Positions 16,467 through 24,814 of a DNA stretch of 51,961 bases are shown piece after piece. The DNA is from Lactovum sp047974165. Its GTDB lineage: Bacteria > Bacillota > Bacilli > Lactobacillales > Streptococcaceae. The stretch lies in assembly GCA_047974165.1 (NCBI GenBank), contig JBKECB010000018.1, positions 1-51,961 of the forward strand, written 5' to 3'. Position 1 is the first letter of the stretch. Every line of letters starts with the position of its first letter. A model generated the notes under the pieces. It searched no databases, was not told the origin of the DNA, and saw only the letters and a list, made by a program, of their open reading frames with translations. The translations under genes and the position numbers were made by a program.

Positions 16467-17689
16467 TGTCTGAAAAACTTGCAATAGAAATAAAAAATGT
16501 AAGTAAAAGTTTTCGATTGCCTACAGAAAGTACAAGGAGTTTAAGAACAACCTTGGTTAATTTCTTTCGGGGAATTAAAGGTTATAAAGTACACGAAGTA
16601 TTAAGAGATATTAATTTTAGAGTAAATAAAGGTGAGTTTTTTGGGGTTATAGGCCGAAATGGTTCAGGAAAATCAACTTTATTAAAAATTATCTCAGAAA
16701 TTTATAAGGCTGAAAAAGGAACTGTTGAAGTTAATGGAAAACTTGTTTCTTTTATCGAACTTGGTGTTGGTTTTAACCCTGAGTTAACAGGACGTGAAAA
16801 CGTTTATCTAAATGGAGCAATGCTTGGATTTAGTCATCGAGAAATTGATGAAATGTATACAGATATTGTTGATTTTGCTGAGCTTTCTGATTTTATGAAT
16901 CAAAAGTTAAAAAATTATTCTTCAGGAATGCAGGTAAGGTTAGCCTTTTCAGTAGCGATAAAAGCAAAGAGTGAAATTTTAGTTTTAGATGAAGTATTAG
17001 CAGTAGGTGATGAAAGTTTTCAAAAGAAATGTCATGATTATTTTTTAGAAAGAAAGCAATTAGGTTTAACAACAATCCTTGTCACGCATGATATGAATGC
17101 TGTAAAGAAATACTGTGATCGTGCAATTTATATCAAAGATGGTAAGGTAGAAGCTTGTGGAAATCCAGCTGAGGTTGCTGCGATGTATTCAGTAGAAAAT
17201 TTAATACAAGTAGAAAACTTAGAAGATTCAGCTAAACATGAACCTCAAGTTTCCTCTTTAGTCCCTGAATTTTCATTAAAATTACTGTCGGATATACAGA
17301 TAAAAAATAGTGAAGATCTTATTTTTAATCTAAATTATAGAATTACAGAAGATTTACCCGTGGCTTTTAATATTTCATTGAGTGATAGTATGGCTGTTTC
17401 GGGGAGTGTCGTTGATAGTGGACTTTTTGATGAGAATTATGAAATTATTCAACGTTCAGATCGAAAAGGAGTTTATCACTTTCAGTTTAAACTTCCTTTG
17501 ACAGCTTTTAGCTCTCGAACGATGAAAGTAGAAGCAGCACTATTTAAAATAAATAATACTAAAAATCTTGAGCTTGAAACAATCGCAATGACAGCAGAAC
17601 ATCAAAGCTTTTCTTTTTTGATTATCGCTGATAATCAAAATAATGCACTCTTACAGGAAATGGGACAATGGAAAGCCCTTGACTTTTAG
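16466..17689 (+). CDS. rgpD: Polysaccharide ABC exporter ATPase RgpD
   Basis: This 407-residue protein has an ATPase domain at about 1-235: Walker A GRNGSGKST (about 63-71), signature YSSGMQVRLAF, Walker B ILVLDEVLAVGD and the switch VTHD. A C-terminal beta domain (about 250-407) resembles the Wzt-type domain that recognises the glycan cap or polymer. GGAGG lies 8 nt before the ATG. Together with RgpC it forms the exporter of the rhamnan-type polymer. About 290 bases of decayed sequence follow where rgpE usually lies. Confidence 0.93.
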   Translation: MSEKLAIEIKNVSKSFRLPTESTRSLRTTLVNFFRGIKGYKVHEVLRDINFRVNKGEFFGVIGRNGSGKSTLLKIISEIYKAEKGTVEVNGKLVSFIELGVGFNPELTGRENVYLNGAMLGFSHREIDEMYTDIVDFAELSDFMNQKLKNYSSGMQVRLAFSVAIKAKSEILVLDEVLAVGDESFQKKCHDYFLERKQLGLTTILVTHDMNAVKKYCDRAIYIKDGKVEACGNPAEVAAMYSVENLIQVENLEDSAKHEPQVSSLVPEFSLKLLSDIQIKNSEDLIFNLNYRITEDLPVAFNISLSDSMAVSGSVVDSGLFDENYEIIQRSDRKGVYHFQFKLPLTAFSSRTMKVEAALFKINNTKNLELETIAMTAEHQSFSFLIIADNQNNALLQEMGQWKALDF

Positions 17690-17980
17690 CTTTAGTGGTA
17701 ATATCAATTGCTGGATTTATAAATAGAGAGATGTCTCGCTAAATTATCATTAAAAAGTTAAGGTCGTCAAATATATTTAGCAGATCCAAATGTTGATAAT
17801 GATAGAAAGAAGTTGAAAGAGATTGAAAAATTTATGAAGAAATAGAAAAGAACTTATTTTAAATTTTGAAGAGTAAATTAAAGATTAGTAGATTTGAGTG
17901 AATGCTTAGAAACATCAAAATCTTATAAAGTAGGCTTGTTAAAAATAAGTCCTTATAGAAAAATAAAAGAGATATTAAAA
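17690..17980 (+). pseudogene. Decayed coding remnant between rgpD and rgpF (possible rgpE relic)
   Basis: There is no intact gene here, but coding-like fragments with several stops remain. One reads GRQIYLADPNVDNDRKK and on to a TAG at 17843. In the same frame, after three stops, comes DLSECLETSKSYKVGLLKIS, continuing in frame to the rgpF start. The second resembles the C-terminal tails of long GT2 enzymes (SKSYxxG followed by basic residues). A short membrane-like piece (LVVISIAGFINREMSR) precedes them in another frame. In Streptococcus mutans and Lactococcus lactis rgpE lies at exactly this place. The origin is inferred from position and weak resemblance. Confidence 0.45.
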
Positions 17981-19768
17981 ATGACCCATCATATTTTATT
18001 GTATGTACACTTTAATAAAGAAAATCAACTTTCTGATTATGTGACTTATCAGCTAAAAAAATTACGTCCATTATTTGAACGTATCCTTTTTGTGAGCAAT
18101 AGTGAACTAAGTCAGGAAAATCAAAATAAACTTCTCACTAAAAACTTGATAGATGATTTTATATCTCGTGAAAATAAAGGCTATAATTTTAAAGCTTGGT
18201 CAGAAGCAATGCAGTATATTGGATTTGAGAAGTTAATGACCTATGATTCTGTTAGTTTGATGGATGATACTTGCTTTGGTCCAGTTGGTGATTTTGAGAG
18301 TATTTTTGAAGCTTACTCCTTGGATGAAAAAGTTGATTTTTGGGGTCTTACTAATAATCGTGAACATAGTGTAACTATTGCTAAGGATGTAATTTCATTT
18401 CGTGAGCATATCCAGTCTTACTTTGTAAGCTATAAACAAAATCTTGTAAAATCATCAGTATTTCGTGAATTTTGGGAAAATATTGAAAGCCAAGAGGAGT
18501 TTTTATCAGTAACTGTTAAGTACGAATCAGAAATGTCCTCTTATTTTGAAAAGGCAGGATTTAATTCCGCTGTTCTTTTTGATACACGTAAGTTATCTTG
18601 GGAAAGATTACCGTCTCATGATTTTTCAATTTTTGGTCTTTCAGAACTCTTACAGGGTAAAGTTCCGTTCTTAAAAATAAAAGCATTTTCTTGTGCCTCA
18701 GATGATAGTTTTACAAGTCTTGTAGTTGAGAAAATAAGAAGAGATTCTGATTTTCCGATAGACTTAATCCTTGAACATATGACAAAAATTGATGGTCCCG
18801 ACCGTGATTATATGTTGAGATATAAAACAATTCAGAGTAATTATTTGACAAAAAAAAGTATAAAAACTGTTGGAATTCATCTACACGTTTATTATGTGGA
18901 ACTTTTAGATGAGTTTGTACAAGCTTTTGAAAATCATATTGAAAATTATGACCTTTATATTACGACCAATAGTGAAGAGAAAAAAGAAGAAATTCTAAGC
19001 TATTTTGAAAGAAAAAAACCAGTTAAAGAAGTTATCGTAACTGCAAGTAAAGGACGTGACGTCCTTCCTTGGCAAGTAATACATGAACGTTTAGAAAAAT
19101 ATGAGATTGCAGGACATTTTCATACTAAAAAGTCAGTTGATAATCACTGGATTATTGGCGAAAGTTGGCGTCATGATTTGATTGATTCACTAATAAAACC
19201 AGCATCATTATTATTTACAAAATTTGAAGAAAATCCAAAGTTAGGAATTTTAATCCCTGATGTGGTCGATTATTTTAATCTAAATTATGGACCGACATTT
19301 TATCAGGAAAATACTTTGCGTCCTTATATAGAAGACCTATGGGAAAAAATGGGCTATGATAAGGAAAAACTTGCCTGGCGTAGGCGACATATTATGTCTT
19401 ATGGAACAATGGTCTGGTATCGTCCCAAAGCCTTAAAAAGTATTTTAGACTTAGATTTTTTAGAGCAAATTCCTGAAGAACCGTTGCCTATAGCTACTAT
19501 TTTACATGCTTTTGAGCGTCTTTTAATCTATGTAGCTTGGATGAATGGCTATGATTTTAAAATTTCACAAGTTAAACTTTTAAATGGTTTTCATATTGTT
19601 TCTTCAGCAAATCGAATGTTAAAAACAGCAAAAATTGATCCGCCATTTAGACATCTGATGTTTGATACAAGAGATGAAAGTAACCAAATTCCTGTAAGAG
19701 AAATTTTAGGATTATTAAAAAGAAAGGCTATCCGACGAGCGAAAAGTCTTTTAGGGCTTAAAAAATAG
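17981..19768 (+). CDS. rgpF: Rhamnan synthesis protein F (two glycosyltransferase-like halves)
   Basis: A 595-residue RgpF-family protein. The N-terminal half holds HHILLYVHFNKENQLSDYV, RENKGYNFKAWSEAM and MDDTCFGPVGD. The C-terminal half holds VGIHLHVYYVELLDEF, SKGRDVLPW, GHFHTKKS and WRRRHIMSYGTMVWYRP. Both are typical of RgpF in rhamnose-polysaccharide clusters, where it acts in assembly of the glycan. The reading frame is open further upstream through a remnant, but the protein pattern begins at MTHHILLYVH, so ATG 17981 is the likely start. AAAGAGAT upstream is a modest ribosome site. Confidence 0.9.
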   Translation: MTHHILLYVHFNKENQLSDYVTYQLKKLRPLFERILFVSNSELSQENQNKLLTKNLIDDFISRENKGYNFKAWSEAMQYIGFEKLMTYDSVSLMDDTCFGPVGDFESIFEAYSLDEKVDFWGLTNNREHSVTIAKDVISFREHIQSYFVSYKQNLVKSSVFREFWENIESQEEFLSVTVKYESEMSSYFEKAGFNSAVLFDTRKLSWERLPSHDFSIFGLSELLQGKVPFLKIKAFSCASDDSFTSLVVEKIRRDSDFPIDLILEHMTKIDGPDRDYMLRYKTIQSNYLTKKSIKTVGIHLHVYYVELLDEFVQAFENHIENYDLYITTNSEEKKEEILSYFERKKPVKEVIVTASKGRDVLPWQVIHERLEKYEIAGHFHTKKSVDNHWIIGESWRHDLIDSLIKPASLLFTKFEENPKLGILIPDVVDYFNLNYGPTFYQENTLRPYIEDLWEKMGYDKEKLAWRRRHIMSYGTMVWYRPKALKSILDLDFLEQIPEEPLPIATILHAFERLLIYVAWMNGYDFKISQVKLLNGFHIVSSANRMLKTAKIDPPFRHLMFDTRDESNQIPVREILGLLKRKAIRRAKSLLGLKK

Positions 19769-19780
19769 AAGGGAATTATC

Positions 19781-21547
19781 TTGGAAGAAACTCAAGAACA
19801 TAAATGGACTAATTTTATCAAAAATATTAAGGAAAAAGAAAAAAATACTGATGAAATTGATCAAAATAAATTAAAAAAGATAAAATGGTTAACTTTTCTT
19901 ACGATAGTTAAACTTATTTTAATGTTTCTAATTGCTTTTATTGCAATACAGCAGAGTTCTTGGAATGGCTTGCAATTTTTAGTTTTTGTTGCAGAGATTA
20001 TTATCATCTTTTTATTGAGTCAATTTTTCTTTATTCATAAAACTCTTTCCTTCATTGCTTATCTTTTAAGTTCATTGCTTTATATTTTAGCTTTAAGTAA
20101 TATGTTTAGTGTGGCAATGACTGGTGACTTTGTAACTTATACCATATGGACAAATATTCTGAATTTCGAAGCCTTAGGTTCTATGACAAAATTTCTTTAT
20201 ATAAAAGTAATATTTTTAATTATTCTTTCATTTTTACCTCATAGACAAGATTTGTTTAAAAAAATCTCTTGGTCAAGCTCTTTAATAACTGTTCTTATTG
20301 CTTTAGGGATGCTGATGAGTGCTTTTCTTTCAGGAGTGACAGGAAAAACAACTCTGTCAGGTTGGTTAGCACTTTATAACTCTTATGAAATGGATAAAAA
20401 AATGCTAAAGGATTCTAAAATTAGTAATTTGGAACAAGAGAGGATTTATCAGACTTTTGAACATCAAGAAGTGAGTAATTCTTTTGATGGAGGGATGGGA
20501 AAACAAAATGTAATCATTATCTTTACTGAAGGTTTGAGTTCTGAAGTTTTAGATTATAATAATTCTTTAAATTATAACTTGACCAGTAATTTGACTGCAT
20601 TTAGAAATGAGAGTATTTCATTTGAAAATTATTACAACCATACTGCAGCAACTTACCGAGGAATTCGAGGCCAACTTTTTTCATCACAGCAATACGTAGA
20701 TACAACAGAATCAGGAGTTGAAGAAATGGTACGGCTCTTGGATACACCGCTCTTTTCTCTTCCAGAGCTACTAAAAATGAATGGCTATGAAACTGAGATG
20801 ATAAATCCAGAACCAGACCATAAATTGTTTCAAACTTACCTTGAGCAGCTTAAATTTGATAAAATTATAACAAATTACGAGAACTTAAAGACAGTAAGCG
20901 ATGTAGAAACTCAAAAAATTCTGACTGATAAAGATAACTATACTCTTCTTTTAGAAGAAGCAATGAAAAAAAATACAGAAGGAAAGTCTTTCTTTTTATC
21001 AACTTATACTTGTGAAACTCACTTTGACTTGGACACTGCAGTTACTTATGGGGATGGAACAAATAAGATTTTAAATAAATATTATGCAATGGATCAAGCA
21101 TTTGGAACATTTTGGTTACAGTTTAAAGCAAGTCCTCTTTATGATAATACAATTGTTGTTTTTACGACAGATCATGCAAGCCTTACAGATACAACTTATA
21201 ATGCGAGTTTTCAAACTGAACGGACTGTAAGTTTAACGCCCATCCCACTGATGATTTATTATCCAGGTCAAGCAGCTCAAGTTATTGATGTTGGTGGAAG
21301 AAATTCTTTGGGATTGACACCTACAATTTTAGATATGTTAGATTATGAGCATGTAAAAAATTATTTCTTAGGTAATTCTTTATTTTCAAGTACTATTTCA
21401 GAACAAGAATATATTACAGTTTTAGGGTCAAGATTTTTTAGTACAAAAAATTACATACAAGGAATATCTGAAATTACAGAAGATTCAACATCATCTTCAG
21501 TACTTAATGAATTGAAAGAGTATATGAAAATTTCATTGAACCAATAA
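19781..21547 (+). CDS. GacH/LtaS-like glycerol-phosphate transferase
   Basis: A 588-residue protein with five N-terminal membrane helices (about 38-185) and an extracellular alkaline-phosphatase/sulfatase-fold domain. Metal and catalytic positions are visible: E250 in NVIIIFTEGLSS, probable nucleophile T291 in HTAATYRGIRGQ, H414 in CETHFD, and D464-H465 in FTTDHAS. TAATYRGIRGQ matches the GacH type, which adds glycerol phosphate from phosphatidylglycerol to sugar side chains of streptococcal rhamnose polysaccharides. Its place right after rgpF supports such decoration of the wall polysaccharide. It starts with TTG (TTGGAAGAA) after AAGGGAAT. The start codon is the least certain part. Confidence 0.82.
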   Translation: MEETQEHKWTNFIKNIKEKEKNTDEIDQNKLKKIKWLTFLTIVKLILMFLIAFIAIQQSSWNGLQFLVFVAEIIIIFLLSQFFFIHKTLSFIAYLLSSLLYILALSNMFSVAMTGDFVTYTIWTNILNFEALGSMTKFLYIKVIFLIILSFLPHRQDLFKKISWSSSLITVLIALGMLMSAFLSGVTGKTTLSGWLALYNSYEMDKKMLKDSKISNLEQERIYQTFEHQEVSNSFDGGMGKQNVIIIFTEGLSSEVLDYNNSLNYNLTSNLTAFRNESISFENYYNHTAATYRGIRGQLFSSQQYVDTTESGVEEMVRLLDTPLFSLPELLKMNGYETEMINPEPDHKLFQTYLEQLKFDKIITNYENLKTVSDVETQKILTDKDNYTLLLEEAMKKNTEGKSFFLSTYTCETHFDLDTAVTYGDGTNKILNKYYAMDQAFGTFWLQFKASPLYDNTIVVFTTDHASLTDTTYNASFQTERTVSLTPIPLMIYYPGQAAQVIDVGGRNSLGLTPTILDMLDYEHVKNYFLGNSLFSSTISEQEYITVLGSRFFSTKNYIQGISEITEDSTSSSVLNELKEYMKISLNQ

Positions 21548-21556
21548 AGGAGAAAA

Positions 21557-22951
21557 ATGGTAGGAAAACAAAAAGAGAAATTAGAAAAAAAATTACGGTA
21601 CTCAAACATTCAAATACATAAATTTTATTTATTTATGTCTATTTTTTGCGGCTTCATATTATCTCTTTTTATGCCATTTTATAATGCACCTGATGGTCAA
21701 TATCATTTTATTACTTCAACAGCAATTGTAAAATTAGCTCCAGATATTTCAAGATATGGTGAGTTGAATATAGGAACTGGTTTAGAAGCACAGAAAATTT
21801 TCTATAAAGACGGAAAAAGATTTGAAGAGTTTTATCAAAATGAAGTAATTTTACTTAGTGAAGATAAAATCCCAAGAAATTTAAACTTAGATTCAAAGTT
21901 TAACTATAATTATGTTGGGCATTTAATCCCTGCATTAGCAGTTAAAATAGGCTATCACTTATCTCCAACTTTAGGAATGATGATGACAGTTGGCCGTTTA
22001 CTAACTGTATTTTGTTACAGCTTGATAATGTTTTTTATCATTAAGTTTTTGAAAAAAGGGAAACTTTTCTTTACTACAATTGCTTTAAGCCCAGTTATAT
22101 TAAATTCTTTTGCAAGTTTTACTTATGATTCATTTGGTTTTGTAGCTGTTGCTTTTATCTTGATGCTTTGTATTAATGCCATTGTTTCTAAAAAGTTTAT
22201 ATTAAAAGAAATTATTGCCTTGTTAATTTCTCTTCCAATTTTTATTATTGGAGTAAAACCCAATCTTTATTTTATACTTTTGCTTATTCCTATGACACTC
22301 ATTTATTGCTATAAGCAAGAAGAATTAGAAAGTGCTGTTTATCAGTTTGAGAGAAATCAACAGGTAAAAAAAATGGATAAGTCTCTTCTTTTAATTATTT
22401 TTTCTATCTTGATTTCTGGGACGATTACCTTAGTGATTTTGACAGGGAATTATGGAGGGATTTTTGCAGTTTTTCGTCGTTTATTCGTAACCTTTACTTT
22501 TAGACTTTATACAACAGATAGTCCCGCCGATATTATTAACCTTCTTGCCTCTCCTTATCCAACGATTAACTATACTCCAACGATTATAATGATTATTTGG
22601 TTTTTGTTAGTTACTTATATTTTATTCTCGGAAGGTTTTTATCATGATTCAAAATGGTTAAGTATTGGAATTACTGCTGCCTTTTGTTTAGGAGTTATCA
22701 GTACTTATGTTGGATTTATAGGCTATGGTCCACCTTTAGAGTATGGAAGACAAGATAGTATCCAAGGTGTTCAAGGACGTTATATGACACCACTTCTTCT
22801 TTTGTTTTCACCTATTTGTGCGAACGCCAAAATTCATCGCTTATTTAATAAGATGGAGAAAAAGACAGCTCTTTGGATGATTGCAGTCGTTGTTTTAATT
22901 TCAACATTTTTATTAGTAACTAATACACTTTATGCCACAGCTAACTTGTAG
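21557..22951 (+). CDS. DUF2142 polytopic membrane protein, GT-C-like, copy 2
   Basis: A 464-residue paralogue of the protein at 9588-11003. It has the same opening helix, an equivalent first outer loop (FYNAPDGQYHFITSTAIV) and shared blocks NYxGHLI, SYDS/TYDS and GVQGRY, with about 10-12 membrane segments. AAGGAG precedes the ATG. Here the order is DUF2142 then pilin-like, the reverse of copy 1. By analogy with GT-C enzymes it may transfer a lipid-linked sugar outside the cell. Two copies in one cluster suggest two acceptors or two linkages. Confidence 0.7.
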   Translation: MVGKQKEKLEKKLRYSNIQIHKFYLFMSIFCGFILSLFMPFYNAPDGQYHFITSTAIVKLAPDISRYGELNIGTGLEAQKIFYKDGKRFEEFYQNEVILLSEDKIPRNLNLDSKFNYNYVGHLIPALAVKIGYHLSPTLGMMMTVGRLLTVFCYSLIMFFIIKFLKKGKLFFTTIALSPVILNSFASFTYDSFGFVAVAFILMLCINAIVSKKFILKEIIALLISLPIFIIGVKPNLYFILLLIPMTLIYCYKQEELESAVYQFERNQQVKKMDKSLLLIIFSILISGTITLVILTGNYGGIFAVFRRLFVTFTFRLYTTDSPADIINLLASPYPTINYTPTIIMIIWFLLVTYILFSEGFYHDSKWLSIGITAAFCLGVISTYVGFIGYGPPLEYGRQDSIQGVQGRYMTPLLLLFSPICANAKIHRLFNKMEKKTALWMIAVVVLISTFLLVTNTLYATANL

Positions 22952-22966
22952 CTTTAAGGAAAAAAT

Positions 22967-24784
22967 ATGAAAAAAATTATTTATGTTTTGAGTTTTATAT
23001 TTGTTATTATTTGTGTCGCTATTTCTTCTCTTTATTTAACTTCAAGAAGAGTGCCAGAAATCACTTTAATTGTAAAAGAGCATGGTGCACCAGTATCTAA
23101 TCAGCGCTTTTATGCTCAAAATCTTCAGCTTACCTATGATAAAATAAAAACAGGTGAGTTTACGGATGAGGATACTTCGACAAAACAGTGGAAAAAAGCT
23201 CTTACTTTTTTTACAGAAAAATCACCATCAAATGATGAAATTATTCATGTTAGCTCAAGTTTAAGATTTGGTCCCGGAGTTACAAACTCAGATGAGGAAA
23301 CAAGAGAAATTATTCAGTGCCTTCCCTTGGAGTTTGTTCAAGAAATGTCTGAGGTAAATGGAATGGAAGTAGGAATGGTTAGCTTCCATCAGCCAGGAAA
23401 TGTTGGGAAAGCTTATACAAATGAGGAAGGAATTGGTAAAACTGAACTGGCTCTAGGATGGACAGCAATTTATCATAAAGAAAAAAAGGAGCATTTTTTA
23501 AAGTTTGTTATGTTAGAAAGCGTTGAAGACGTGATAGAGTTAGAGCTTACAAACCCTTCTCAGTTGGTGACAACAAAAATTACAAACTTAGAAAAAGAAA
23601 GTCAAACAAAAAATGGTATCTATACAATTGAATATGGACAGACAATTAATTACCAAATAGAAATAGATTCTTCCTTTTTATCTGAAGGAGTAAAGTTAAA
23701 AATAGAGTTACCAATTAATTTAGTTATTGATAATATTTCTGAAAACTCAACTCTTATTTTAGATGAGAAATCGCTAGATACAACGAGTTTACAGGATATA
23801 GATGACTCGATGAGTGAAAAAATGAATGTGGCCCTTCAAACTTTAGATAACTTAGCAAATGAGAATTCTTTTGCCTACCATCAGATTGAGATTGCTCCAA
23901 GTAATCAAGATTTTATTATTAATATTGAAGCACATATTGAACCAATTGTTTTGATTGAAAAATCAGTAATTGTAGAGTTAAATGGAGAGGAAAATCCTTT
24001 ATCTTTTTATAAAAAAGCTTATGAGCCATATCCAATAATCAGTAGTCAGAATAATACAGGATTAGATAGAAATTATAGTTTAGCAGTAACTGTTCAAAAA
24101 GAAAACAACCAAGAAATTAGTACGAAAACAACACCTGTAGGAAGTACAGGAATTAACTTTTTAACTTATGATACTGAAAAAGAAAAGGCTGCAAAGGGAG
24201 CGAGCTTTGTTTTAGGAAAAAAGGTAAATGGAAAAACATACCTTTGGGATGAAAAAAAATCTTGGAAAAAAGTAGATGATGATTTATCAACAGTTGATTT
24301 GTCTAGCTTTAGAGAAATTTCAGCTGGCTCAACCTATGTCTTTAACTCAGAAGAGCTTCAAGAACTTCCTAAAAATAATTCTAACTGGTCTTATTCTTCA
24401 GAAGATAATGACCTCTCTCAATCTGTAATTCAAATTATGGGGCTTGGACAGGGAGAAGATTATTTTTTATATCAAACTCAAGCAGCTGAAAATTTAACGG
24501 AAAATAATATCAGAACAAATTTTCAAGTTTATAGAAAAACAGAGGATGAAAGCTACAATGCAAAGATGACGACAAGTTTAGGAGAGGCTGAGGTAGAGGA
24601 CTTTACAAATAATTTACGTTTGCCGAGATATATTGCCGGAAAAAATGAGTTTAACCTTTTATCAGTTAATAATAACTTTCTTAAAGAAATTGGTCCGAGT
24701 AAGTTATCAATAATTCGAACTATTACTATAATAGGTCTTATTCTTTGTATTTTAAGTTTTCTTGTAATATTAAAGATAAAATAA
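22967..24784 (+). CDS. Secreted, membrane-anchored pilin-like (SpaA-type) protein, copy 2
   Basis: A 605-residue paralogue of 7770-9584, almost identical in length. It has an N-terminal signal/anchor (about 4-26) and a C-terminal helix (about 581-602) ending in KIK. Shared blocks include EYGQTINYQ, PINLVIDNIS, GINFLTYD, LGKKVNGKTYLW and EDYFLYQTQAAE. It has no LPxTG. The sequences have diverged widely between these blocks, so the duplication is old. It starts 15 nt after the DUF2142 gene. The beta-rich body and SpaA-like end suggest a stalk-like membrane-bound domain. Function unknown. Confidence 0.65.
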   Translation: MKKIIYVLSFIFVIICVAISSLYLTSRRVPEITLIVKEHGAPVSNQRFYAQNLQLTYDKIKTGEFTDEDTSTKQWKKALTFFTEKSPSNDEIIHVSSSLRFGPGVTNSDEETREIIQCLPLEFVQEMSEVNGMEVGMVSFHQPGNVGKAYTNEEGIGKTELALGWTAIYHKEKKEHFLKFVMLESVEDVIELELTNPSQLVTTKITNLEKESQTKNGIYTIEYGQTINYQIEIDSSFLSEGVKLKIELPINLVIDNISENSTLILDEKSLDTTSLQDIDDSMSEKMNVALQTLDNLANENSFAYHQIEIAPSNQDFIINIEAHIEPIVLIEKSVIVELNGEENPLSFYKKAYEPYPIISSQNNTGLDRNYSLAVTVQKENNQEISTKTTPVGSTGINFLTYDTEKEKAAKGASFVLGKKVNGKTYLWDEKKSWKKVDDDLSTVDLSSFREISAGSTYVFNSEELQELPKNNSNWSYSSEDNDLSQSVIQIMGLGQGEDYFLYQTQAAENLTENNIRTNFQVYRKTEDESYNAKMTTSLGEAEVEDFTNNLRLPRYIAGKNEFNLLSVNNNFLKEIGPSKLSIIRTITIIGLILCILSFLVILKIK

Positions 24785-24814
24785 AGATGATAAGTATTAA
24801 AGAAAGGAGTTTCG

